Assembly: GCA_958295665.1 (NCBI GenBank) | Contig: OY282560.1 | Span: 102,711,930-102,775,929 of the forward strand | Direction of reading: 5' to 3' | DNA from: Tipula vernalis | Taxonomy: Eukaryota; Arthropoda; Insecta; Diptera; Tipulidae | Length of the DNA: 64,000 nucleotides | Shown here: positions 32,401-44,706 of the stretch, piece by piece | How the letters are laid out: every line of letters starts with the position of its first letter | Position numbering within the stretch: the first letter of the stretch is position 1 | Translations under genes and position numbers: made by a program | The notes under the pieces: model-generated | Database searches by the model: none | Told to the model about the DNA's origin: nothing | The model's input: the letters and a program-made list of their open reading frames with translations, nothing else

Positions 32401-34800
32401 TCTAAGGCGGGGGGGCGAGGGGGGGGGGGGGGGGGAATTAATTTATATACCAAATAGTTATCGGCAATTCAATTAGAGAACAATTTGGTTCGCAGCAAAT
32501 GCTTTCGAAAATACATACATATCTCTTGTCGAAACTTAATTTGAATTTGTAGTGAAACCATGATTAAATATGACACATTTTATTGAAATTATAGTTTCGA
32601 AATTTAACATGTGTTACTTACTATCTCGAAATTAGCCTGAATTTATTTTCTGAACTTTAATATGATAGAGAACGGCATTGCTTTCTTAATTTTTGGCCGA
32701 CTTACAGTAAAAGCTGAAATCTTGACCGCAGCCTAATACCCTTGACACACTGCGATTTAATAAAACCGATTTAGTGAATTTTTCGAGATTAGTTGCAGTG
32801 TGTCAACCTCGATTTAAGCTAATCTCTTTGTTTTTGAATAGAATAAACCACAGTCTGTCTGGGGTATAAACGTCAGATTTAAACCTAGCTTAACGAATAA
32901 CTAATTGTCCTGCCCCATTTATAACTTGCAATTAAAATTTTATAGCTGCACAAATGTAGTAGAGTTAGTAAAAGTAGAACAGCTAAGGCAATTTGGCTTA
33001 CTACTAATCGGATACTTTACGATTACAGAGCTGAACAAAGCTCTGAGGGAAAACAAAGAATGAATTTATGAATATTGAATAGATATTTTGTTCCGCATTA
33101 TTGGTTCTATATTTCTTGCATTTGCCATTTCTGTTCTAGCTGGGCAAGAAATAGCAATCAGGGTGCTAAATAAATTTATATTAATATGAATAAAATTAAA
33201 TCACTTTAGAACAAGTAATTTTAGAACTTATAATTTTTAGTACACAAACAAAAATTACATTTCAAGTAAAAAATAAATTTTGTTTTTTTACTAAATAGTA
33301 CGTATACCAATATGTACTAATTTTATTCTTACATTCACTAAATATTTTAAACTAGCTCTGTTAGGCATAGTTCTTTTAGTACATTACTTATTTAGAACAA
33401 ACCTAAAATTTCAATTTTGAATGCACCTAATATTTAGAAGCATTTTTAAATATATATCGTATACATACATCGCCTGGATTCAACGTGATACAGCAAGATT
33501 CGAGGTGTCCCTAAAAATTTGAAAACCCATTGTAGGCTTGTTTTATACTTAATTATTTTTTCATTGAACTTCGACCGCCTGTGGGTTGGAAAATATAATT
33601 TTCATTCATTTGTGAACGACTGAAATGGAAGAGTGAAGACTAGCCTTTTATACAGAGCACCACTAAAGCAGTTCCATGGAAACTGAAAATATTATATTTG
33701 TTTGCGTAGAAACCTGTTTTTTTTCTTAACGTTGCGTGTATTTGGCTCGACTACACGTCCACACCTGCGCGTTCTTGGACCGTTTGGGAATCATAAATCA
33801 AATTTACGATTTAGTTATTTATTTATTTACTTTAACGATTTTATGAAAACTGCTAAATTGAGGTTTCTCCACTAAAAATGTATCACCAGTTTAGTCGAAA
33901 CATGATGGTACTAAACTAGTTCGAGTACGTTCGTCGTTCATTTATCACATAAATTCGTGAAAACAAAATAGGCTGGAACTAGCTCAAACAATGTTTTCTG
34001 TCGCCGCGACTTTCATAAATAAAAAATTAGGGTAGTTAAAGTTTTATGGAAAACCCTATAAAGAAAAATAACCTTAAAGTTTTATCTTGTATAAAAAGAA
34101 GCTTAGCTTGGAAAAAATCAATATAATCTTTCTTACTACTACAATCTTGTTGAGTCTTCCATTCACAAAATTTAAAAAACGTCTTTTTAACACTGATAAG
34201 CACAATGAACAGCATAATAACCACTTTTTCTTTTCAAAGCATATTAGATGTTTGTTACAACATTTGTATAAAAGCTTCTTTATCTTAAAGAATTTAGAAA
34301 ATGTATCACAAGATTCAAATTCTATCTCAAAGATTATTCACAGTATAAGGTTTAATTTTAAAGGTGTAAATAATTTTTATTATTTCTGGTTTTTACTAAC
34401 TAAAAAATAGAGAAGCAAATTTTTGACTCCATGGAAAAACAGCAAGAACATTCGATGCAAGAGATAAACAGGTACAAACTTTCATACACACAGTTCGCGA
34501 CTAATATGGACAATTACGTATCAGATAAGTAAATCAGTTGAACCATTACTACCGAGGGATAGCTTTAGCTAACGTAGTCACATCAAAGTCGTATCAAAAT
34601 CAATAATCTTTATTCCTGTTCTATCTAATCTGGCCTGTTACTATAACCTATTTTGGAGACATTCTAAATAATATTCGGTAAGATGAGCTAGAATTCTTGG
34701 AAGTGAAAACTTGTTTCTATGAAGATTACATCGAGACCATCTACAAGTAAAGGAAGAATCGAAGTTACATCTAATAAGACCATCCTAACATGAATACTGC
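29405..34800. other. AT-rich DNA with microsatellites; no gene seen
   Basis: Contains an ATAC microsatellite (29742-29760), a G-run of about 20 at 32417-32436 and a short hairpin TGACACACTGC/GCAGTGTGTCA (32741-32805). No coding frame with recognisable content was found on either strand; frames near 31342, 32101 and 34087 are AT-driven. Confidence 0.45.
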
Positions 34801-34809
34801 ATTCAAAAG

Positions 34810-34915
34810 GTCATAGATGTGTTCGTCGCTATCACTGGTTGTATTCAAATGATGAAATCATTGGCATTGCACCCCTCAAGGAACTCGTATTCGATACATC
34901 CCAATTCCAATCTTT
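34810..34915 (-). repeat. Degenerate SINE fragment
   Basis: AGATGTGTTCGTCGCTATCA, TATTCAAATGATGAAATC, CATTGCACCCCTCAAGGAAC and CGTATTCGATACATCCCAAT follow the order of the SINE at 51360-51692 (AGATGTGTTCATTTTCATCA, AATCAGATGATGAAAAATCC, ATCCTGCCCCTATAGGGATT, CGAACCCGGTACCTCCCGAT). It is a decayed copy in the same orientation. Confidence 0.6.
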
Positions 34916-35039
34916 TAGTTATCTTCATTGATACAGATGAAATTCATTCAATCACATTGATGTCTATTATAGACATAAGATCAAATCAAATACAAAATGA
35001 AAAAAAAATAAAAAATAAAATTAAAAATCGAAAAGCTTA

Positions 35040-35635
35040 AAATGAAAATTTGTCTGCTTTCCAGCGAAACATAAAAATAAAATTCCAATGTAATGTGATA
35101 ATTGAAATTCTAAACACATTTTCTACATTTTGTAAAATAGCTCCCAGTGACGACAAAATATAATTTAATGTTTGTTTTCTTCTTTTTATTTAGACAAAGG
35201 CTCTAATATATTAGTCCGTATTGAAAATCTATCATCATCATTTTTATTCATTTGAAAATAATTTTCCTTCTTTGAGCAAAACGAACAATTCAGATATTGA
35301 TTGTTGAAAAATTATGTTTAGGGTATTATAGTTGTCCTTAGGAAGCAATTTAACTTTTTTTCTCAAAATTAATCAAGAAAGTTTTTATTGTGCGATTTGA
35401 ATTCTGCTTCGTATAGGTTTTTTGAAATACAAAGAGTAAAGATTTTATGATCCAGAATAATGAGAAAATTCTTAATCGTTTTACAACCCGTTTCGAATTT
35501 AAGTCACAATGACTCGGAAGATAGGCAGCTGGGAAAAGTTGCTTTACGCTGAATATTTGATCGTAGAACTAAACAAAAAAGTGCTACGCCCGAGTGGCAG
35601 CAAAAAATGGGCTTTCACTAATATCTCGTAAGCAT
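35040..35635. other. AT-rich DNA without recognisable feature
   Basis: Nothing recognised. Confidence 0.4.
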
Positions 35636-35639
35636 AGAA

Positions 35640-36045
35640 CACCTTGCGACTGCGAGATGACGTCTCAAAAATTAGCGAGATTTTGACCGATTTCCTTTGT
35701 TTTGGTTATATCTCGAAAATCAATGAGCGAATTTTAATGATCGCATGCAGTCTTTATAAAAATATTTTTATTTACAAAAAGGAAAAGAAGAAAATTATGA
35801 GTTTTATTTTTTTGAACGTTTTTATTTATATCTCGTCTGAACTGACTCCTTACAAATATATCTCAATGGATAAAAATCGCTGACACCGATGTATAGAGAA
35901 AAGGTAAAAGTGGAAATTTTGATAACGGATAAACGGTCGTTAATGGAACGAAAATCGATAAACGCGTCTCGAAGATATCTTTACAAAAGTATGTTATTTA
36001 TTAAAATTCCCGTCGTCAAAGTTGACTTGCATCATTTTATTATTT
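35640..36045 (+). repeat. Tandem repeat array, left part
   Basis: Degenerate units carry TATATCTCG, a variant of GATAACGGATAAACGGTCGT, TTAATGGAACGAAAATCG, GCGTCTCGAAGATATC and TTTATAAAAATATTTTTATT. The same unit recurs at 38805-39110 on the other side of a LINE, so the LINE interrupts one array. A partial unit is at 53925-54030. Confidence 0.65.
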
Positions 36046-36131
36046 AATTCCCGGTAATGGCTAGAGTGGCTGCTATCGCACACTTAGGCCAATAGTGGCC
36101 CATTGTGATACCACAGGATCTTATCTCCCCT

Positions 36132-36830
36132 TTACCCCTGAAACCATCCAGTGCTACTTATGTAGCGTAAAATATCTTGTACTCCACAGTTCGCGAGTTC
36201 CGAAAGGCTGTCCATACCGTACACACCCAAGTATTTATGTCTTCTGTATGATAGTGCCGGACAGCAGTGTCCTGTCAGTATCCCTAAGACCAATCCTAAT
36301 TCTCGTCTTCCCAGGGATATCAGTGCCTTGGAGCGCCGCAAGTCCAGTTTTCCCCAAACCTGTTTTGCTACCCTGCACGTGAGAGTGTTGGTCCATTTCT
36401 CATTTGTTAAGGCGATTACCTTTCTACTCAGCGCCAGTTTGAGCGCTGATATAGGCCTCCTCAGACCTGCCCTTTCCGTCTGCATCTGGAAAGTCGTACC
36501 GTACCTAGCTAGTTCGTCCGCCCTGCAGTTCCCCGTGATGTCCGAGTGACCAGGGACCCAGATTATCTGGATACTGAAATACTCGCTCATCTCATTAAGA
36601 GATGATCGGCAATTCAGCGCCACCCACGACCTCAGACAAACCGCCTCTAGTGACCTGACCGCCGCCTGACTGTAAACATAAATTGCGATATCCCTTACTG
36701 ATACCACACTATGCTTCAACCATGTCACGACTTCCCCGATCGCCACCACTTCAGCTTGGTACACGCTGCAGTAGTCAGGAAGACGAACAGAAATATTAAC
36801 ATTAAGCTTCCGTGAAAAATTGTACTGCCT
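36132..36830 (-). pseudogene. LINE RNase H and C-terminal tail
   Basis: Shows ISVRLPDYCSVYQAEVVAI, IYVYSQAAVRSLEA and IIWVPGHSDITGNCRADELA, the RNase HI motifs. The first catalytic segment (YTDGSK) is missing at the frameshift junction near 36810-36830. Downstream, LGILTGHC is joined directly to CPALSYRRHKYLG, so the spacer of the usual Cys-rich knuckle is deleted. It ends at TGA 36132. RNase H would remove RNA from the cDNA hybrid. Non-functional. Confidence 0.75.
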
Positions 36831-37290
36831 CGTTTTCCAGTATTGATCCGTCCCTCCAAGATTCCCTTGAAGGACAGACGGTCCGGAACCCTTTATCGAA
36901 GCACAAGGTTGGTATAACATAATCTAGATTCACCAGTTCATCCCTTAGTGATCCAACTATCGTCGAGTGCCCCACCTGCAAACACTGCCACTGAGAAACA
37001 GCCGTAAGTCGCATAGCCACCTCGGCTGCCTTCTGCTTACGAAAAACCTCTACTGGAATAAGGTGGAACATAACCTCCAAAGCGCGAGTAGGTTTCGTCC
37101 TAAGCGCCTCGCTTATAAGCATGCAGGCCGTTCTTTGCACCCTTTCCATTCTACTCCTGTATGTTACCTTGTCCAGAGCTGGCCACCACACGCCCACTTC
37201 GTACATAAGTACAGCTCTCACTACGGCAGTGTACAGCCAGTGTACCAGTTCCGGTTTCAAACCCCATCTCTTACCTATGGCGTCCTGCAC
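36802..37290 (-). pseudogene. LINE region between RT and RNase H
   Basis: KRWGLKPELVHWLYTAVVRA, GVWWPALDKVTYRSRMERVQ, RTACMLISEALRT and PTRALEVMFHLIP form the conserved thumb-like segment after the RT in this LINE group. A frame break near 37290-37414 separates it from the RT, and another joins it to RNase H. Confidence 0.75.
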
Positions 37291-37413
37291 GAGTAAATGG
37301 CTACGGTGGCCTTATTTACCCTCTCTAACGTATTAGGCATCCAGCTGAGTTTACTGTCCAAGATTATGCCCAAGAATCTCGCTCTATCAGAAAAAGTCAG
37401 CCTAGTGCCGTTT

Positions 37414-38202
37414 TCACCTTGTGCTTCGAGTAGGCGGGCAAACTACCGGAATTTTATACTTCCTGGTAAAAAGTACCAGCTCTGTCTTGGACGGGTTGAT
37501 CCCTAATCCACATTTGCTGGCCCGTTTGGTAACGATCAATAGTGCATTCTGCATAACATCTCTAATCGTGTCCAAATATTTACCTGATACCGCTATCGAT
37601 ACATCATCTGCGCACCCTACAACCAATAACCCCTCTCTCTCCGGTTCCAACAGAAATTCGTTAATCACTATACTCCAGAGAGAAGGGGACATTACACCTC
37701 CCTGCGGGGTTCCTCTAACCACCCGACTTCTAATTGTGGACTCCTCCAGTTCTGAGGTAATAACCCTGCTTAACAACATATGATTAATCAACCTACTTAT
37801 AGAGTAATCCACCTTCAAAGCTGACAATCCCTCCATGATCGCCTCCGTCTTTACGTTATTAAAGGCACCTTCAATATCGAGGAATGAGGCCATACAGAAC
37901 TCCTGCGAGTAAATTGACTTCTCAATTGTGCTTACCAAAGCGTGCAAGGCTGTGTCCACCGACCTCCCTTTACAGTACGCATGCTGCGACATTGCCCAAT
38001 TGCTGGGTTCAATTTTTGATCGTATAAATACATCCACCATCCTTTCCAATGTTTTCAGCAGAAAGGATGATAGAATTATAGGCCTCAGGTCCTTCGGATA
38101 AACATGCCAGCTTTTCCCCACTTTCGGAATGAAGACCACCTTGACCTCCGTCCATTTTCTAGGAATATAGACAAATTTCAGATATCCTCTGAAGATCATC
38201 AA
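37414..38202 (-). pseudogene. LINE reverse transcriptase
   Basis: WTEVKVVFIPKVGKSWHVYP, DLRPIILSSFLLKTLERMVD, FLDIEGAFNNVKTEAI (motif A), GTPQGGVMSPSLWSIVINEF (motif B) and GCADDVSIAVSGK (motif C, where Cys-Ala-Asp-Asp replaces Tyr-Ala-Asp-Asp). All RT blocks follow in one 262-codon frame. Missing flanking frames and the 5' truncation make the copy inactive. Confidence 0.85.
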
Positions 38203-38612
38203 GGATGACTGCCAAGTTCCTCTGGATCCGGCCTAATTAAATAACTAGGACTGGTTGGATTGGTAGAAAGAATCTTCCTAAGGCGGGAAGTCTCAGATAC
38301 CTCTTCCATTTTACCACAGAAGAGTCTCCAGGACGCCCTTTGTGCCTTCCTCAACTCTCTTTTATAATTCCTCAGGTCCTCCTTATATGAGTCCCAATGC
38401 CGAGCTGCCCTGGTATTGTTGGCCCTATTAAAGGCTACCGTACAAGCCTTCCGATAGGTCTCCAACCCAGTGGACCACCATGTCGGGTTCTGTTTGCCCC
38501 AAGGTTTTATCAGGGGGCACGCAGCATTAAATGAAAGATTGCATGCCTTTGTGACAATATCAACCATGCAATCCAGTTCTTCTACTGTCGCCGGCAATAC
38601 TTCCTTTAACAC
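38199..38612 (-). pseudogene. LINE linker between endonuclease and RT
   Basis: Contains NPTWWSTGLETYRKACTVAF, NYKRELRKAQRASWRLFCGK and IRPDPEELGSHP, the usual linker before the RT fingers. It shares a few bases with the RT frame at 38199-38202 and is shifted relative to it. A frame break separates it from the endonuclease part. Confidence 0.75.
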
Positions 38613-38684
38613 CTCCCCAAATTTGTTCCAGTTTGTCCTTCTAGGATTCCTGAGGCTTTCCGGGTAACAGGGTTGACGTTGAGG

Positions 38685-38815
38685 TTATATATAGAGTATT
38701 ACATACCGGTGATCAGAGAATGAGTGCTCATTCTCCACTCTCCATCCCCTGATCATATGAAAAATAGTATCTGACGCAAATGTCACATCCGAGGGAAAGT
38801 TAAAAATAACGAGAA
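38685..38815 (-). pseudogene. LINE endonuclease, C-terminal end
   Basis: ASDTIFHMIRGWRVENEHSF followed by SDHRYV: the Ser-Asp-His motif is the last catalytic block of the apurinic-like endonuclease of non-LTR elements. Homology ends near 38815, where the tandem repeat resumes: a 5' truncation. Confidence 0.7.
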
Positions 38816-39110
38816 TTTTTCGATTCAGGGTCGCCGTAATTAATGGAATAAAAATCGTTACACGGCTCGATGTCATCTTTATAAAAGTATTTTTATTTGT
38901 AAAAATACGTTAACATCGAAAAAAGGAAAAAGCAATGAGATTTTTTTCGGTTTTAGAGTTTTCGTTGGTTGTGTTATAATATTTCGATAAAACCGGATGC
39001 TCGTTAATGGTACAAAAAATGTTACATGCAGCTCCTCGACGAGCTTTTTACAAAAATATTACCACCGAAGAAAAATAAGAGGAAAAAGGAAAGTTTTAAG
39101 CTTTATATTA
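38805..39110 (+). repeat. Tandem repeat array, right part
   Basis: TAATTAATGGAATAAAAATC, CGGCTCGATGTCATCTTTAT, AAAGTATTTTTATTTGTAAA and a second unit TCGTTAATGGTACAAAAAAT, GCAGCTCCTCGACGAGC continue the array of 35640-36045. Confidence 0.65.
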
Positions 39111-39114
39111 TATG

Positions 39115-39835
39115 GACAACTTTGGAGGCAATTTCCTAGAAAAAAAACTTAATGGAACTTCTTTTTGAAAAATTTTCACTATTTCATTTGGAAAACCCCT
39201 TCCATCAGTAGTTTGAGAGATATTAGCGAAAATTGAAATTAGCGATCATTTGCACCTAAATATCGATTTTCCATACTTGTGACCTTGGGAGGGAGGGCAA
39301 GGGGCGAGTGTTAGCAAAATATTATTTTGAATTCTTCAAACAAAAACCTAATTAAGTTTTGCCTTTTTTCGGCTAAGTTAATCTATGCTTCGACTATAAC
39401 TTACAATTATATTCCATCCACATTTCGCCTGAAAGGAACCATCCCGGTTTCTGGATTTGGTAGTTTTTTTTTTTTTAATAAAGATTCATTTTCTGTCAAG
39501 ATAATTGTTTGAATAGGGAATTTTGACGTTGATGTGTTTTTTGGTACCGGCTTATACAGGTACATCAAGAGTTTCTACATTTTATGGGATTTTTCGATGT
39601 TTTTAAGCAAATTCGAAACGAGTGTGGCATAGTTACATTTAATAAATATTATTTAAAATTTTATAAACTTTTCAAGATTATCCAAGGTTGTTCAGTTGTT
39701 TCGTTGAGAAAGTTTTTCTCTGCTTTTGAATTTGAATACTGGATTTGAAGTTTTTTGAGAATATCGAAATTATTTTAGAATTCTAAGATGCCGAGTAATG
39801 TTCCAGAATATTGTAACGGTTAAGATCCAGAAAAA
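39115..39835. other. AT-rich DNA without recognisable feature
   Basis: Only loosely repeated GAATATCGAAATTATT-type phrases near 39750-39830. Confidence 0.4.
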
Positions 39836-39837
39836 AT

Positions 39838-40050
39838 ATTGTGTTTAAAATTCAGTTGTATAAGCATTTGTAGACATTTGTTACAACTTGAAACATTTGT
39901 GACACATATATCAGTAGAAGCGATACAAACGATACAATTATCTGTCTCTGCAAGGTTGACGAATTTGTTACCAATTTAACACAAATTCTTAATTCGCTCC
40001 AATATGATGACGAATATGTCGATCCTTTATTAACCTAACGAAACAACTTG
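39838..40050 (+). repeat. Dispersed repeat shared with 47140-47400
   Basis: GAAACATTTGTGACACATAT, ATCAGTAGAAGCGATACAAA, CGATACAATT.TCTGT, AATTCGCTCCAATA.GA and CCTAACGAA recur at 47140-47400, where the order is partly duplicated. No coding potential. Confidence 0.7.
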
Positions 40051-40054
40051 AGCA

Positions 40055-43000
40055 ATAGAATTCGCTTGATCACACTTTGTTTTTGGATTTTGTTCAGATT
40101 TCTGTTTCTTGATAAGAGAACCAACCCTCCAATTTATTGGAAATTATCGGAGGCCTCGTTTATTTTTCTGAAATTTGCTCTTTTGAATTGCTGAATGTTG
40201 CAACGTCGGCATGATATTACAGATTATTCGAGGCATTGATAATTTCTAAATTTTTAATTTCTAGAATTCTGTGTATATCGAGATTACTCTAAAATTCTAG
40301 AATTATTCGAGTTTTTTTTGGATATTCGAGTCTATACGTTTCTTAATATTTATTACCCGATTGATTGATTACTTATATGGGATTTTTCGAGATTTTTGAA
40401 GTTGCCTTAACCAATAATTTGTTGTTTAATAGTTTGTGATTCTAAGGAAACAAATCAGAAAATCTGCAAGAAAAAGCAACTAAATTTATCAAAACCCCTG
40501 AGAATGGTCGCTCCTAAATATGGAATTTAGAAATTTGAATGCTAGGTTTTTCAATGAACTCATTAGAAAAAAGCAACATTTAATGAATCTTCTTCAAATT
40601 TCGCTACAAATTTTACTAATGAGTTTAATGATCTCGTTCCAATTTCTAGTTAAATCGTCGGTTTGTGAAACAATATGTTCGTACATGTGATTTCTAAACA
40701 GAGTGGACTATTTTACAAGACCCACCTAAATAACTTAAAAATTAAGCATTTTAGCCAAAAACATTCCAAAACAAAGTTTCAAGAGGGATACATAAATTAA
40801 TTGTGATGACCTTGAAATGATCTGTGAAGGTCACTTGTCTTTTTTTTAATAAGAGCCTATATTTGTTAACGTATTCTTTCCGAAAATAAACAACTTTTAT
40901 CTGAAACATTTTTTCATCCAAGATAGGTTTGTATGAGAAAAACAAAGTCGAATATGATACGACCATTCAAGATAATCCAAATTAATTTAGTTCGCCTCAA
41001 AAACAATAAATTCTTTTGTAAAAAGTCGATTTCATCTTACATATTTCGCATAACAAATAACGAAGCACAGACTCGATCTCCAATCTCCAGTGTATACCCA
41101 ATTTAGTTTACTCAACTTTATCAAATTGTCAATAAACATAATCTCAGTTTAAACAAAATTCGGTAGCAGCTCTGCTTCAGAGACCAGAGGCTTAAATAAA
41201 TTCAATAAACTCAAATAATCCCCATATTGTAAAAGAAGGGTTGATCGCAACAAATTAGAAAAAATGTAAATTAAAAAATATTGTTTACCTACAAGCTGTT
41301 TATACATATTAGTTCAGCTTTTTCATAAAATTCCAGTCGCATTACAAACTGGAAATAAAATATTTAAACAGTTTCATTCCAGTTTTGAGAGTAGTTTACT
41401 CATATGGAACTTAGTTATAAAATTTATTCTATTTTTGTATACAAAGTGAAATTTATTGCGGCCAGAACATTACATATGGTATTACTATTTGTGTGACAAC
41501 CCCAATGAAAAAAATATGTATTTGACATTCGTTTCGACGCAAGTAATAAGACATAAACAAAATATGAAACTATGTATTTTAAAGACAAAATGTGTAACAT
41601 ATTGTCTAGACTAGTCTGAACACTAAATTTAAACGTATAAGATAAAACTGCTTATATAAATCTCAAGTACAAATAGTGAATTTAGATAGAGGTCAAAGAC
41701 AAGAAATTAACTTCTCTGTACTAAATTTTTTTTTGTAGTGAATTGTAGTTTATTAAAATCAGTATCAAGTAAAAAATCTCGCTTAAGGTAGGAATATATT
41801 TTATTTGTAGGTGGAATTTACGTATCCCATCTACTACTATCTGTTCCGCATCTTTAACCATGATTCATTTCGGATTGGAAGGCGCCAGAATACACCACAC
41901 ACATCGCGGATTTATTTTATTATCCATTCCATTGTTTTGTTATTCATTCAAAATACCAAACAAAAAAAATCATTTATGTACGTCAATCGTCTCATCCCTC
42001 AAACTGTTCGTCTGGTGGACGTAAATATATGTACACATATCACCCATATGACTCGAAGAGTCATATTATTTTCATTCAAATTTGTCAAAATAAAAAAATG
42101 CTCCATTTAACATAAAATTTACAAATTTGCCGCCTTTGTGCCAACTAAAATATTGATCGACAATTTTTGTTTAGCTTTTCAACTGAAATTTTATTATACC
42201 GCACACTAAAAGCCCAGGGCAAAAACAAAAACATTTTCACTAAATTATGTCACGCGTTGAATTTTAATTGTGTACAGCAACAACAACAAAAATTATAAGT
42301 TAATATAAATAATGTTAAAACATAACTAAATTAAAATATGTTTTACAAGTATATTATGTGGGGATACATACTGTAAATTAGGTATAAATCGGGTGAAATC
42401 ATTAAAAATAAAAATAGCCAATCATTTGTAAGTAACAAATCTTAATACCCCTATAGAAAACGTTAAATGGGGTTAACAACATTAAAAAAAAATGCAGAGA
42501 AGGATTAATTCGCTGGCTTCTTTTTCATTCGATGTCTTGTTTAAAACAAAAAAAATGAGTCCCCCCCCCCCCCTCCCCTCCCGATTCCAAAACAATAAAG
42601 AAACATAATTTTCCGTTTTGTTCTTCTCAAGTACACACACATATACTAAAAAATTATTTGTGTATAGATTTATCTACGTCGGGTACGGGTTATATACATA
42701 CCATATATACATAAATTTCGAATTTTTGTGTTCGATGAAATTTTTTTGAATTTCTGCTAGACTCTTTAAATATTAATCAGGTTGAATGATTAATAGAAGG
42801 AAAATGGATAACCTTTTTTTTTTATTTGAGGGTTGGTGTAAATCGACCAATTTGCTGGTCAATATTATGTTACGAGTATTGAGGAAGGATGAACTATTTC
42901 GATTAATAGAGAATAAATTGATCCTTTGTCATTATTGAAATGTGATAAACTTGAAATGATGATGAACGATGGATGGATAAATAAAATTAGGATGAGCTTG

Positions 43001-44265
43001 AAATGTGTTAGAATATTATTGAATAAATAAAATTTGTATATGCTTCGCTCAACACAGACATCATCACAATTTATTTAGAATGAATATTTATTAAAGTTGG
43101 TTATTTATCGTCGTTCCGGGAGAATTGTATTTGTGAATGGGTTCCATCGAGTGTCATCAAGCATTTCTAGCACTTATCACAGTCAGCGTCTCACTTTCTT
43201 AAGAGACGGGGTACAGTACAAGTATGCAAGACGTTTCTCGATACCCCCAACCCCAGGCAACCTTCATAGTAACAAGTACAGAAATTTTGCTTAGTATAAA
43301 AAAAACAAATGAAATCGATAACGCTTAATATGCCAAATTATCTACATGGGTCAGACTGATCAACAACAGTTTGTGCAAAAGGGTATAAATATATACATAC
43401 ATATGTACATATGGGGAAAAATACGTGAAATCTCAAATCCCTTATATGAGACCGGTTTACTGAACCTTTCAGAAGGTGTAGTAATTCAACTTAAAAGGCT
43501 GTTATGGCTCCCCAGTCCATAACATTTGGTGTTAATACCGAATACTTATCTTACCATCGGGTCGAGAGATATTGAACTTGGATTTGTCCGAGGATATGAC
43601 CCTACGCCAGTCCTCGGGCGCCCAGATTTCTCGTTTTGCGAATTTTTGTCGTGCAGCTCTTATTTTTGCTGTAAGTAATGTTTTTTTCGCAAGTCAACGA
43701 GCATAAAAAACAAGTTCGTTTAGTCTTTTTTGTTGTTGGCTGTTGCTGTTAGAAGCCCTCTTCTCAGCTCTAAAGCCGAAGCAAACCTTTGCTTAAGCGC
43801 CAAATGTCTGAACATTCGATCTGTGCGAACAAAAGTTTTCCTCTGTGCACTAGAGCCGACTTTTCCCGGAATCGTTTGATTTTAGGAATAGTGCCTCAAA
43901 AACTTTCTAATTACTGTTACGCTACATTTATTTTTCTTGCAAAGCGTGAATGTGAGAGGATTGCTATATGTACATATTTCAACATAACCCAACTAGAAAT
44001 AATGTACTTAAAGGAAATATGATTACAATGGAAAACATAACCAATATCAACGATTTCGAAAAGCAAACAACTCTTAAAGTAAAATTATGGAGGACTAATT
44101 TCTGGATTAATAGATTTCTGCTAGTTAAAAGAATTCCATGAATAAATATCCGACATACATATGTTTAGTGTGAGAAAATGAACAAAAGACAAATCTGGAC
44201 AGAACCCTATTCCTTCGGAGAATCATATCAGCGTTGCTCTGATCCCCAAGCTGCCATATACGAAA
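40055..44265. other. AT-rich DNA with a few low-complexity tracts
   Basis: Contains a C-run (42560-42573), ATAC/ATGT microsatellite near 43390-43415, and nothing recognisable as gene, RNA or repeat family. Confidence 0.4.
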
Positions 44266-44269
44266 TGCT

Positions 44270-44468
44270 TTTTCGAGATATACAAACTTCTCAAATCTGG
44301 AAGGAACCAGAAATTACCATAAAGCATAAGCTAGGTAGGTGAAGATGAACTCATGAAGTCATGTCAAATCGTACAGTTAGCAGGCTACCAATAATTTCAA
44401 AACTATTCGAAAGAACGTTACTACAGAAAATGAAGCCGATACTAAATGAAGGGCATATTGAACCAGCG
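44270..44468 (+). pseudogene. LINE reverse transcriptase scrap
   Basis: After frameshifts the region reads SRLPIISKLFERTLLQKMKP then ILNEGHIEPA (about 44380-44463), the RT finger block after RPISLLP of Jockey-type LINEs. It stops abruptly at a short-repeat array at 44480. No other domain is present. Confidence 0.6.
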
Positions 44469-44482
44469 GGATCCGCTCGAAA

Positions 44483-44626
44483 TGCGATATTTCAAAACGT
44501 GATATGACGAAACGAGATAAAATACAAAACGGGATATTTCAAAACGCGAAATAGTACAAAACGCGATATGGTACAAAACGCGATATTTCAAAACGCTATA
44601 TGGTAGGTATAAAACGCGATATTTTA
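44483..44626 (+). repeat. Short-unit array (AAAACGCGATATTTC type), left arm
   Basis: About eight units alternating GCGATATTTCAAAAC and GCGATATGGTACAAAAC. It is the inverse of the array at 45492-45628; the two bracket a mariner-type transposon and could fold together. Confidence 0.8.
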
Positions 44627-44706
44627 AAATTATTAATCTTCCTTCATTTCACATATAAAATTTTCCTTCACCTTTATGATGAAATTAAACATATACGATG
44701 TAACTA

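Larger units (their letters stand above)
36050..38815 (-). mobile_element. LINE with RNase H, 5'-truncated, minus strand
   Basis: Runs from an endonuclease fragment (high coordinates) through RT and RNase H to a short 3' UTR near 36050. GC content is clearly above the flanks. Domain order endonuclease-RT-RNase H places it in the I/LOA/R1 supergroup. It is inserted within a tandem repeat array. No target duplication was identified. The three coding parts are listed separately. Confidence 0.85.

Noticed and set aside
34087..34410. 107-codon frame
   Set aside because: AT-rich, no domain, no splice context, likely chance.
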